DNA of 64,000 bases from Rhodobacter sp. GTDB taxonomy: Bacteria; Pseudomonadota; Alphaproteobacteria; Rhodobacterales; Rhodobacteraceae. The notes under the pieces are model-generated. The model worked only from the letters and a program-made list of their open reading frames with translations, did not search any database and was not told the DNA's origin. The DNA lies in assembly GCA_016704435.1 (NCBI GenBank), contig JADJAB010000018.1, positions 33,941 through 97,940 on the forward strand, read 5' to 3'. The position numbers were made by a program, and so were the translations under genes. Of the stretch, positions 54,753 to 62,116 are shown one piece after another. Position 1 is the first letter of the stretch; each line of letters starts with the position of its first letter.

Positions 54753-55412
54753 ATGGTGCGGCGCTGGCTGGCCCTTTCGTCCGTCGTGGTCTGTGCGCTG
54801 GCAGGCGGCAAGGGTATGGCCCAGTCCGATCCCGAAGGGCAGGTCGGGGCGGGTCCTGCGCCGCCGGCCGACGTGATCCCCCTGCCGCCGCCGGTTTTGA
54901 CCCTGGATCAGGAGCGGCTGTTCCGCGAAAGCGCCTGGGGCCGCGCCGCCATTGCCCGGGCCGAGGCCGAGGGTGCGGCGCTGTCGCAGGAGAACCGGCG
55001 CATCGACGAGGCGCTGGAGCGCGAAGAGCGCGAGCTGACCGAACGCCGCGCCGGGATGAAAGCCGCCGATTTTGCCGCGCTGGCGTCGCAGTTCGACGTC
55101 AAGGTCGAAGAGATCCGTACGGCGCAGGACGGCAAGGCGCGCGCCATCAACCGCCACCTGGAAGAAGACCGGCAACGCTTTTTCGAAGTGGTGACACCGA
55201 TTCTGGGCGATCTTCTTGCCGAGACCGGGGCGGCGGCGATTCTGGCCAACAGCGCCATCGTGATGTCGCTGGCCTCACTCGATATCACCTCGACCGCCAT
55301 CCAGCGGGTCGATGCGGCGCTGCCGCCCCCCGAAGCCGTTCCGGCCCCCGCACCAGATGAGACGCCCGCACCGGCACCTGGGGAGCCGCCGCCGCTCGCA
55401 CCCGAGAACTAG
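54753..55412 (+). CDS. OmpH/Skp-family periplasmic chaperone
   Basis: 219 residues. Signal peptide VRRWLALSSVVVCALAGG ends near GMAQ. The coiled helical body has LTLDQERLFRESAWGRAAIA, QENRRIDEALEREERELTER and FDVKVEEIRTAQDGKARAIN. The C-terminal part has VTPILGDLLAETGAAAILAN, and the Pro-rich tail is unusual. Skp escorts outer membrane proteins to BamA, encoded just upstream. The ATG at 54753 is 14 bases after the bamA stop. Confidence 0.9.
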   Translation: MVRRWLALSSVVVCALAGGKGMAQSDPEGQVGAGPAPPADVIPLPPPVLTLDQERLFRESAWGRAAIARAEAEGAALSQENRRIDEALEREERELTERRAGMKAADFAALASQFDVKVEEIRTAQDGKARAINRHLEEDRQRFFEVVTPILGDLLAETGAAAILANSAIVMSLASLDITSTAIQRVDAALPPPEAVPAPAPDETPAPAPGEPPPLAPEN

Positions 55413-55483
55413 CGCCTCACCCATGGGGCAAGTTGGTAGCACATAGAAAAAGCGCCCCAACCTCGCGCGAGGAGAGATTGCCC

Positions 55484-55948
55484 GTGGATGCCACCATTGC
55501 CCCGACGACCGCCGATCTCGACCTGATCCAGCGCATCATCCCGCACCGCTACCCGTTCCTGCTGATCGACAAGGTCCGCGACATAGTGCCGAACGAAGGC
55601 TGCGTCGGCATCAAATGCGTGACGATCAACGAACCGCAGTTCACCGGCCATTTCCCCGGAATGCCGATCTTTCCCGGCGTGATGATCATCGAGGCGATGG
55701 CGCAGACCTCGGGCGTGCTGGTCGGCCTGTCGATGGACCTGGTGGACAAGAACGCGAAGGTGTTCTTCATGGGCGTCGACGGGGTGAAGTTCCGCCGCAA
55801 GGTGGTGCCGGGCGATGTGCTGGAGCTGCATGTCAAGGCCATTCGCGGTGGCGGCCGGGTGTGGAAGTTCGAGGGTCGGGCGATGGTGGGGGATGATCTG
55901 GCCTGCGAGGCCATCTTCACCGCCATGTTCGATCTGCCCAAGGCCTGA
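55484..55948 (+). CDS. fabZ: 3-hydroxyacyl-ACP dehydratase FabZ
   Basis: 154 residues from a GTG start at 55484, chosen because GGAGAG lies seven bases upstream. It dehydrates 3-hydroxyacyl-ACP in fatty acid synthesis. LIQRIIPHRYPFLLIDKV and FTGHFPGMPIFPGVMIIEAM carry the hot-dog fold catalytic His and Glu. KVFFMGVDGVKFRRKVVPGD follows. Between skp and lpxA, as expected. Confidence 0.96.
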   Translation: MDATIAPTTADLDLIQRIIPHRYPFLLIDKVRDIVPNEGCVGIKCVTINEPQFTGHFPGMPIFPGVMIIEAMAQTSGVLVGLSMDLVDKNAKVFFMGVDGVKFRRKVVPGDVLELHVKAIRGGGRVWKFEGRAMVGDDLACEAIFTAMFDLPKA

Positions 55949-55953
55949 GCCGC

Positions 55954-56760
55954 ATGAAAGTTCACGGCACCGCCGTCATCCACCCCTCCGCCTGCATCGA
56001 GGAAGGCGCCACGATCGGCGCGGAATGCACGGTCGGTCCGTTCGCCGTTATCGGCCCCGAAGTCACCCTCGGCGCCCGCGTGCTGGTCAAATCCCATGCC
56101 GTCGTCACCGGCTGGACCGAGGTGGGCGACGACAGCACGATCTGGCCCTTCGCCACGGTGGGCGAGGTTCCGCAAGACCTGAAATTCAAGGGCGAACGCA
56201 CCCGCCTGACCATCGGCGCCCGCTGCCGCATCCGCGAAGGTGCAACGTTGAACACCGGCACCACCGGCGGCGGCGGCATCACCCGCGTCGGCGACGACTG
56301 CCTGATCATGACCGGCGCCCATGTCGGCCATGACGCCCAGATCGGCAACCGTGTGATCCTGGTGAACAATGTCGCCATCGCGGGCCACGTTTCGCTGGGC
56401 GATGACGTCATCGTCGGCGGCCTTTCGGGCATCCACCAATGGGTCCGCGTCGGACATGGCGCCATCATCGGCGCTGTCACCATGGTCACCAATGATGTCA
56501 TCCCCTACGGCCTGGTCCAGGCCCCGCGCGGCGAGCTGGACGGCCTCAACCTCGTCGGCCTCAAACGTCGCGGCGTCGAGCGCGCCGAGATCACTGCCCT
56601 CCGCGCCGCCTACCAGACCCTCGCCCAAGGCGAAGGCGCCTTCCAGGACCGCGCCCGCCGGTTGACCGAAGACTCCGACAGCCCGCTGGTCCGCGAGATC
56701 GCCGATTTCATCCTCGCCGCCAGCGACCGCAACTTCCTGACGCCGAAGGGCCCGAAATGA
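55954..56760 (+). CDS. lpxA: UDP-N-acetylglucosamine acyltransferase LpxA
   Basis: 268 residues. First enzyme of lipid A synthesis. Hexapeptide repeats form a left-handed helix (VHGTAVIHPSACIEEGATIG; VGPFAVIGPEVTLGARVLVK). The catalytic His lies in DDCLIMTGAHVGHDAQIG, and IHQWVRVGHGAIIGAVTMVT follows. The C-terminal helical part begins GVERAEITALRAAYQTL. Stop and lpxI start overlap (ATGA). Confidence 0.97.
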   Translation: MKVHGTAVIHPSACIEEGATIGAECTVGPFAVIGPEVTLGARVLVKSHAVVTGWTEVGDDSTIWPFATVGEVPQDLKFKGERTRLTIGARCRIREGATLNTGTTGGGGITRVGDDCLIMTGAHVGHDAQIGNRVILVNNVAIAGHVSLGDDVIVGGLSGIHQWVRVGHGAIIGAVTMVTNDVIPYGLVQAPRGELDGLNLVGLKRRGVERAEITALRAAYQTLAQGEGAFQDRARRLTEDSDSPLVREIADFILAASDRNFLTPKGPK

Positions 56761-57574
56761 CGCTGGCGATCATCGCAGGCGCGGGCGCGCTTCCCGCTGC
56801 CCTCACCGCCGCCCTGCCAATGCGCCCCTTCATCGCCGCCCTTGACGGTTTCTCCCCCGAAGGCCTGACCCCCGACCTGACCTTCCGGATCGAGCGCCTG
56901 TATCCCTTCTTCCAGGCCCTCCACGCCGCAGGTATCACCGAAATCGCCTTCGCCGGTGCCGTCCGCCGCCCCCGCCTTGACCCCGCCCTGTTCGATCCCA
57001 TCACCGCGCAAATCGTCCCCCGCCTGATGCAAAGCATGGCCCAAGGCGACGACGCCACCCTCCGCGAAGTCATCGCCTTTTTCGAAGAAGACGGTTTTCA
57101 AATCACCGGCCCCGCCGACATCGCCCCCATCCTGACCCCCCCGAAGGCCTCTACGCCGGACACCTCACCGACCGCGACCAAGCAGACGCCACCCGCGCCG
57201 CCGCGATAACCGAGGCGCTCGGCCGCGTAGACGTCGGCCAAGGCTGCATCGTCGCCCAAGGCCTCTGCCTCGCCACTGAAACCCTGTCCGGCACCGACGC
57301 CATGCTGGCCAGCCTCGCCACGATCCCCGACACCCTGCGCCCAAACCCCAAACAGGGCAGGGGCCTTCTCTACAAAGCTCCCAAACCCACCCAAGACCGC
57401 CGCATAGACCTACCCACCATCGGCCCCGCCACCGTGCAAGCCGCCGCACAAGCAGGCTTGGGAGGCATCGCCTGGGAAGCAGGCCACACCCTCACCCTGG
57501 ACCTGCTGCAAATGCAACAAATCGCCAATGACCAAGGCCTCTTCCTCTGGTCCCGCGCAAGAACGGAAACCTGA
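56757..57574 (+). pseudogene. lpxI: UDP-2,3-diacylglucosamine pyrophosphatase LpxI, homopolymer frameshift
   Basis: LpxI hydrolyses UDP-2,3-diacylglucosamine to lipid X in alphaproteobacteria without LpxH. First part: LAIIAGAGALPAALTAAL, ITEIAFAGAVRRPRLDPALF and LREVIAFFEEDGFQITGPAD. After ILTP the frame breaks in a C7 run near 57138-57144; one more C gives PPEGLYAGHLTDRD and the rest (VDVGQGCIVAQGLCLATETL; GGIAWEAGHTLTLDLLQMQQ) to 57574. Corrected length is about 272 residues. The gene is needed for lipid A, so a sequencing error is likely. Confidence 0.85.
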
Positions 57575-58239
57575 TGACCCGTGCCCGCATCGCGGCGATC
57601 TGCGCCGCTATCGCCGTCCTTGGTCTTGCCTCCACAGCCGGGGCCGACTGCCTTTGTGCCGACTGCGATAACTCCTCAACGCGGCCATTTGAGATCACCG
57701 GCGGCAACATGAAGCCCGCCGTTGAGCCAGGCGCCTGCTTGACTGTCGACACGACAATGCCGCCGAAACGCGGAGACATCGTCATCTTCCTCAACCCCAA
57801 AAACGGCAAGACCGCGATATCCGCGCGCCTGATCGGTTTGCCCGGTGATGTGGTTCAGATGCAGGATGGTCAGGTTATCCTGAACGGCGCACCGCTGCCG
57901 CAAACCCCGGCCGAACCCTACATGCAGGTCATGCAGCTCGAAGGCCCCGCAAGGTCAAAACCACGGTGCCCGAAGATGACCGCGTCCGGCGCAACTTGCG
58001 CCATCCCGCGCTTGACCGAGACCCTGCCCGAGGGCGGCAGCTACGACATTCTTGACCTTGATCCGCGTGGGAAATCTGACACCACCAAGGCCGTCACAAT
58101 GCCCGCGGATCAGGTCTTTGTCCTTGGCGACAATCGCGACAATTCCAACGACAGTCGCTTGGACCTGCTGGCCGGGGGCCTTGGCCTTATCCCTGCCAGC
58201 ATAATCCTCGGCCCGGTGGTCAAGATCACCAACCCATGA
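57574..58239 (+). CDS. S26 signal-peptidase homologue lacking the catalytic Ser-Lys pair
   Basis: 221 residues. Fold markers of signal peptidase I are clear: PPKRGDIVIFLNPKNGKTAI, RLIGLPGDVVQM and the C-terminal VFVLGDNRDNSNDSR. At the catalytic Ser position (SGSMxPT in LepB) it reads TGGNMKPAV, Asn45. At the catalytic Lys (IKRxxGLPGD) it reads SARLIGLPGD, Ala84. It has a cleavable-looking signal (IAAICAAIAVLGLASTAGA) and a CLCADC cluster in place of membrane anchors. It is probably an exported pseudoenzyme with an unknown binding role. It overlaps lpxB by four bases and separates lpxI from lpxB, which are normally adjacent. Confidence 0.8.
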   Translation: MTRARIAAICAAIAVLGLASTAGADCLCADCDNSSTRPFEITGGNMKPAVEPGACLTVDTTMPPKRGDIVIFLNPKNGKTAISARLIGLPGDVVQMQDGQVILNGAPLPQTPAEPYMQVMQLEGPARSKPRCPKMTASGATCAIPRLTETLPEGGSYDILDLDPRGKSDTTKAVTMPADQVFVLGDNRDNSNDSRLDLLAGGLGLIPASIILGPVVKITNP

Positions 58240-59389
58240 CCGCCCCCCCGCATTTCTTCCTGATCGCGGGCGAACCCTCCGGCGACCGCCTCGGTGCCGC
58301 CCTGATGTCCGGCCTGAAAAGACTTAGTCCCGGCTGCAACTTTGCCGGTATCGGCGGCCCCGCGATGCAGGCCGAAGGCCTCGCCAGCCTTTTCCCCATG
58401 CAGGAACTCTCCATCATGGGGATCGCCGAAGTCCTGCCCAAATACCGCGCCCTGAAACGCCGGATCAAACAATCCGCCGAGGCCGCCCTAGCCGCAAACC
58501 CCGCCGCCCTGATCACCATAGACAGCCCCGACTTCTGCCTGCGCGTTGCCAGACTGGTCAAAGCCGCCCGGCCTGACACCAAAACCATCCACTACGTTGC
58601 GCCCTCGGTCTGGGCCTGGCGCCCCGGCCGCGCGGCGAAAATGGCACGCGTCATCGACCACGTCCTGGCGCTCCTGCCGTTCGAGCCGCCCTACATGACC
58701 GCAGCCGGCATGACCTGCGACTTTGTCGGCCACCCCGTCACCGCCGAACCCATCGCCACCGCCGCCGAAGCACAAGCCTTCCGCCAGACCCACGGCATCG
58801 CGGCAGATGCCCCCCTCATCGTCACACTCCCCGGCTCGCGGCGCGGCGAAATATCCCGCCTGATCCCGCCCTTCGGTGCCACCCTGCGCCTGATCGCAGA
58901 CCAACACCCCGACCTCCGCGTGATCCTGCCCACCCTCGTCCATCTCAAAGATACCGTGACGCGGCTCACCCAAGACTGGCCCGGCCAGCCCGTCGTCCTT
59001 ACCGCCCCCGACCTGCCACCCGCACCGCCGCCTTCGCCGCCGCCAATGCCGCCCTTGCCGCCTCCGGCACCGTCAGCCTGGAGCTTGCCGCCCAGGGCTG
59101 CCCGATGGTGATCGCCTATGACATGGCGCCGCTCACGCTCTGGCTGATGCGCCGCATGGCCCGGATCGACAGCGTGACGCTGGTCAACCTGGTCTCCGAA
59201 ACCCGCAGCGTGCCCGAATTCATCGGCGCCGATTGCCGCCCAGAGAAGATTGCGCCCGCCCTTCTGGCGCTGCTTGCGCATGGCCCCGGCGCGCAGACAG
59301 CGGCCATGGCAGAGACCATGCAGCGCCTTGGCAAAGACGGCCCCCCACCCGGTCTGCGCGCCGCATCATCGGTGCTGGCCCGGCTTTAG
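58236..59389 (+). pseudogene. lpxB: Lipid-A-disaccharide synthase LpxB, single-base frameshift
   Basis: LpxB joins lipid X and UDP-diacylglucosamine. First part: FFLIAGEPSGDRLGAALMSG, GIGGPAMQAEGLASLFPMQE, LSIMGIAEVLPKYRALKRRI, TIHYVAPSVWAWRPGRAAKM and IVTLPGSRRGEISRL. After VVLTAPDLP near 59020 a base is missing (probably C in CCC), and AAFAAANAALAASGTVSLEL, GCPMVIAYDMAPLTLWLMRR and VNLVSETRSVPEFIGADC follow in the next frame. Corrected length is about 384 residues. Likely intact in the organism. Confidence 0.87.
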
Positions 59390-59402
59390 GCCTGGCTTGC
59401 AG

Positions 59403-59459
59403 CTTCATCTTGGCCGAAATACTCCGGGGGAGTCGCAAGGCGACGGGGGCAGCGCCCCC
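59403..59459 (+). repeat. R box copy 9 with two GC hairpins
   Basis: CTTCATCTTGG-CCG-AAATACTCC at 59403-59425, 13 bases after the lpxB stop. GTCGC-AAG-GCGAC (59432-59444) and GGGGGC-AGC-GCCCCC (59445-59459) follow. A plausible end of the long envelope operon. Confidence 0.7.
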
Positions 59460-59640
59460 CCTTGAAAGGCCATTTGCATCGGCCTGGGGTCAGGACCCTT
59501 TGATCTTATGTTGTTGGCCTGATTCAGGCTCCGCAAGGAGACTGACAAATGAGCAGCCTTTTCTGGCTGACAGACGCGCGGATGGCCCGCCTTCAGCCGT
59601 TCTTCCCAAAGAGCCATGGCAAGCCCGCGTGTCGATGATC

Positions 59641-59679
59641 CGTTGCCCGGCAACGGTTTGCCTGCAAACCGTGAGAGGG
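59641..59679 (+). repeat. Hairpin element copy C (39 bp, in frame)
   Basis: CGTTGCC-C-GGCAAC, stem ACGGTTTGC-CT-GCAAACCGT, end GAGAGGG. Precise removal joins GATGATC to GGCGCG and restores VDDRRVLSG. In the transposase frame it adds 13 codons (PLPGNGLPANRER) with no stop. Confidence 0.9.
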
Positions 59680-59861
59680 GGCGCGTATTGAGTGGCGTTA
59701 TCTTCATCAATCGCAATGGCTTGCGCTGGTGTGATGCGCCGAGGGAGTATGGCCCGGCCAAGACCCTCTACAACCGCTGGAAGCGATGGGACGACAAGGG
59801 CATCTTTGCCCGAATGATGGAGGACCTCGCGTCCGAGGTGGCGGCTCCGAAGACAGTGATG

Positions 59862-59904
59862 CCCCCTTCTCGTTGATTGCCTTGCAATCAACTGTCAGGC
59901 AACG
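59862..59904 (-). repeat. Hairpin element copy D (43 bp, divergent)
   Basis: On the minus strand: CGTTGCCTGACA, stem GTTGATTGC-AAG-GCAATCAAC, end GAGAAGGGGG. The 5' arm no longer pairs with itself. It lies directly before the codon of the first catalytic Asp; the Ile codon expected before it is gone. It introduces a stop in the transposase frame. Confidence 0.8.
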
Positions 59905-60135
59905 GATGCGACGTATCTCAAGGCGCACCGCACGGCTTCGAGCCTTGGGGTGAAAAAGGGGGGGCGTGGTCGTCTGATCGGCAGAACCAAGGGCGGCATG
60001 AACACCAAACTGCATGCCGCCACCGATGAAGAGGGCCGACCGATCCGGTTCTTCATGACGGCTGGCGAGATCAGCGACTTTACCGGCGCTGCGGCATTGT
60101 TGTGCAGCCTTCCATCAGCGCAATGGCCTCTGGCC

Positions 60136-60174
60136 CCCTCTCATGGTTTGCGTGCAAACCATTGCCGGGCAACG
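60136..60174 (-). repeat. Hairpin element copy E (39 bp, in frame)
   Basis: On the minus strand: CGTTGCC-C-GGCAA, stem ATGGTTTGC-AC-GCAAACCAT, end GAGAGGG. Removal joins CTGGCC to GACCGGGGT and restores LADRGHDADWF at the second catalytic Asp. On the transposase strand it encodes PSHGLRANHCRAT in frame. The C-G pair of copy C at the stem base is T-A here. Confidence 0.9.
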
Positions 60175-60442
60175 GACCGGGGTCATGACGCTGACTGGTT
60201 CAGAGAAGCGTTGAGAGACAAAGGGATAAAGCCCTGCATCCCGGGCCGGAAGTGCTCGAACAAAGCCGGTCAAATACGACAAGCGCCGATACCAACGTCG
60301 CAACCGGATCGAGATCATGTTCGGTCGGCTGAAAGATCGGCGCAGGGTTGCCACCCGCTACGACAGGTGCCCAAGAGCCTTCCCATCAGCCATCGCTCTC
60401 GCCGCAGCCGTCATGTTCCGGCCAGGAGCCGAGGTCCTGACC

Positions 60443-61579
60443 CTAGCGTTTGCCGATCCAGCCGCCACCAAAGACGCGGCCCCCTTCGGGCGCATAGAAC
60501 ACACAGGCCTGACCCGCGCTGACGCCATCCTCGGGCGAAATCAATTCGACTTCAGCCGTGGTCGCGGACAGGGGCCGCAGCACCGCCGCCCGCGGCGCGC
60601 GGGTGGAGCGGACCTTGACGTCCAGATGCCATTCGCGGCGCGAGTCGAAGGCGGCATCCCCCAGCCAGTTGATCTCGGCCAGCGGAATCACCCGTGTCGA
60701 CAGCGCCTCTTTCGGGCCGACGACGACGCGCTTCAGATCGGCGTCCAGCCGGATGACATAAAGCGGATCCTCCAGTCCGCCGATCCCAAGGCCTTTGCGC
60801 TGCCCCACCGTGTAATGGATCACGCCACGGTGCGTGCCGAGCACATTGCCCGCCAGATCGACGATCTCTCCCGGATCGGCCGCGCCGGGGCGCAGCTTTT
60901 CGATCACTGCCGCGTAATTGCCATTCGGCACAAAACAGATGTCCTGGCTGTCGGGCTTGTCCGCCACCGGCAGACCGTATCTTGCCGCCAGCGCCCGCGT
61001 TTCGGTCTTGCTGGCCAGATGGCCCAGCGGAAAGCGCAGGTAGTCCAGCTGCTCGGGCGTGGTGGAGAACAGGAAATAGCTCTGGTCGCGCGCGGCATCC
61101 GCCGCCCTGTGCAACTCTGCCCCCGCGGCGCCGACCTTGCGCTGGATGTAGTGCCCGGTGGCCATGCAATCGGCCTCCAGGTCCTTCGCCGTCGCCAGAA
61201 GATCCTTGAACTTCACCCGTTCGTTGCAGCGGATGCAGGGCACCGGCGTCGCCCCGGCCAGATAGGCGTCGGCGAATTCCTCGATCACCGCCTCGCGGAA
61301 GGTGTTCTCGTAGTCCAGCACATAATGCGGGAATCCCATCGTCTCGGCCACCCGGCGCGCATCGTGGATGTCGCGGCCCGCACAGCAGGCGCCCTTTTTC
61401 GCCAGCGCCGCGCCATGGTCGTAAAGCTGCAAGGTGACGCCGACCACGTCATAGCCTTCGTCCTTCAGCATCGCCGCGACGACGCTGCTGTCCACGCCCC
61501 CCGACATCGCCACCACGACGCGCGTGTCGGACGGTGCCTTCGGCAGGCCAAGGGAGTTCAGCGGCAGGTCGCGGGGCAT
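60443..61579 (-). CDS. mnmA: tRNA 2-thiouridylase MnmA
   Basis: 378 residues. It thiolates U34 of Lys, Glu and Gln tRNAs. VVVAMSGGVDSSVVAAML is the ATP-pyrophosphatase P-loop, ATPVPCIRCNERVKFKDLL has the first catalytic Cys, and KPDSQDICFVPNGNY the second. ATGHYIQ, GTHRGVIHYTVGQRKGLGIG and VRSTRAPRAAVL continue the family pattern. The last codons and stop coincide with the right end of the IS, so the final few residues (GGGWIGKR) may differ from the ancestor. Confidence 0.95.
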   Translation of the reverse strand: MPRDLPLNSLGLPKAPSDTRVVVAMSGGVDSSVVAAMLKDEGYDVVGVTLQLYDHGAALAKKGACCAGRDIHDARRVAETMGFPHYVLDYENTFREAVIEEFADAYLAGATPVPCIRCNERVKFKDLLATAKDLEADCMATGHYIQRKVGAAGAELHRAADAARDQSYFLFSTTPEQLDYLRFPLGHLASKTETRALAARYGLPVADKPDSQDICFVPNGNYAAVIEKLRPGAADPGEIVDLAGNVLGTHRGVIHYTVGQRKGLGIGGLEDPLYVIRLDADLKRVVVGPKEALSTRVIPLAEINWLGDAAFDSRREWHLDVKVRSTRAPRAAVLRPLSATTAEVELISPEDGVSAGQACVFYAPEGGRVFGGGWIGKR

Positions 61580-61724
61580 CGGGGTTCCAGCGGGGTTAGG
61601 GGATCGGGCTTTGGCCCGGAATATAGGAAAATGCTTGGTATCCTCAACCCCCGGCTTTCAGCATTGCTTAAGCCTGTTCGGTCAACCTGTCCGCCAGATG
61701 ATGAAAATGGACGGGGTCTTGCCC

Positions 61725-62003
61725 ATGTATCTCAAGCGCGTTGATGGCCCCCGGCAGGTCACCTTGCCCAACGGCACGATCCTGACTCGCGCCGATGTTC
61801 CGCCGCCCGACACCCGCCGCTGGGTTGCCAGCCGCAAGGCCGTGGTGGTGAATGCGGTGCTTTTCGGCCTTCTACCGCAGTCCGAGGCGCTGGAACGTTA
61901 CACGCTGTCGGAAGAGGAATTCGCGCTGTGGCGCAAAGCGGTGGAGACCCATGGCGTAAAAGCCCTGAAAGTCACGGCAATCCAGAAGTATCGACAACTT
62001 TAG
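61725..62003 (+). CDS. sciP: CtrA inhibitor SciP (DUF1153)
   Basis: 92 residues: MYLKRVDGPRQVTLPNGTIL, PPPDTRRWVASRKAVVVNAV and SEALERYTLSEEEFALWRKA, ending KALKVTAIQKYRQL. This matches SciP, the small helix-turn-helix protein that binds CtrA and blocks its activation of promoters in Caulobacter. An earlier in-frame start seven codons upstream is possible. It lies directly upstream of ctrA in the same direction. Confidence 0.93.
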   Translation: MYLKRVDGPRQVTLPNGTILTRADVPPPDTRRWVASRKAVVVNAVLFGLLPQSEALERYTLSEEEFALWRKAVETHGVKALKVTAIQKYRQL

Positions 62004-62040
62004 ATTGTTTTTGACTATCGCACAGGCATAGTAACTCTGC

Positions 62041-62069
62041 GTTAACCATTGCCCGCCAATGTCGTTAAC
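62041..62069. promoter_or_regulatory. Dyad with CtrA half-sites upstream of ctrA
   Basis: GTTAAC at 62041 and 62064 flank CATTG-CCCGC-CAATG, giving an imperfect 29-bp dyad. TTAACCAT at 62042-62049 matches a CtrA half-site. It lies 48 bases before the ctrA ATG and would fit autoregulation. The canonical TTAA-N7-TTAA spacing is not present. Confidence 0.5.
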
Positions 62070-62116
62070 GAAGATGACCCCAGCCACCCCGGCAGCCTGA
62101 GCGGAGCTTTCCCCCG

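Larger units (their letters stand above)
59549..60425 (+). pseudogene. IS5-family transposase carrying three hairpin inserts
   Basis: Starting at 59549 the pieces read SSLFWLTDARMARLQPFFPK, then VLSGVIFINRNGLRWCDAPR, EYGPAKTLYNRWKRW, DATYLKAHRTASSLGVKKGG with the first catalytic Asp, GRTKGGMNTKLHAATDEEG, DRGHDADWFREAL with the second Asp, and NRIEIMFGRLKDRRRVATRY with the Glu. Three hairpin elements split it (59641-59679, 59862-59904, 60136-60174). One extra base before the first insert and one near 60265 also shift the frame. No autonomous transposase is possible. Confidence 0.85.
59487..60443 (+). mobile_element. Decayed IS5-family (IS427-like) insertion sequence
   Basis: GGGTCAGGACC at 59487-59497 and its complement at 60433-60443 are terminal inverted repeats. 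The 957-bp element encodes one transposase in pieces. About 121 bp of it are three hairpin elements, so the native IS was about 836 bp, right for the IS427 group. The right end touches the mnmA stop codon. Flanks CTG and CTA could be a degraded three-base target duplication. It is unrelated in sequence to the IS at 859-1831 beyond the family level. Confidence 0.85.
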
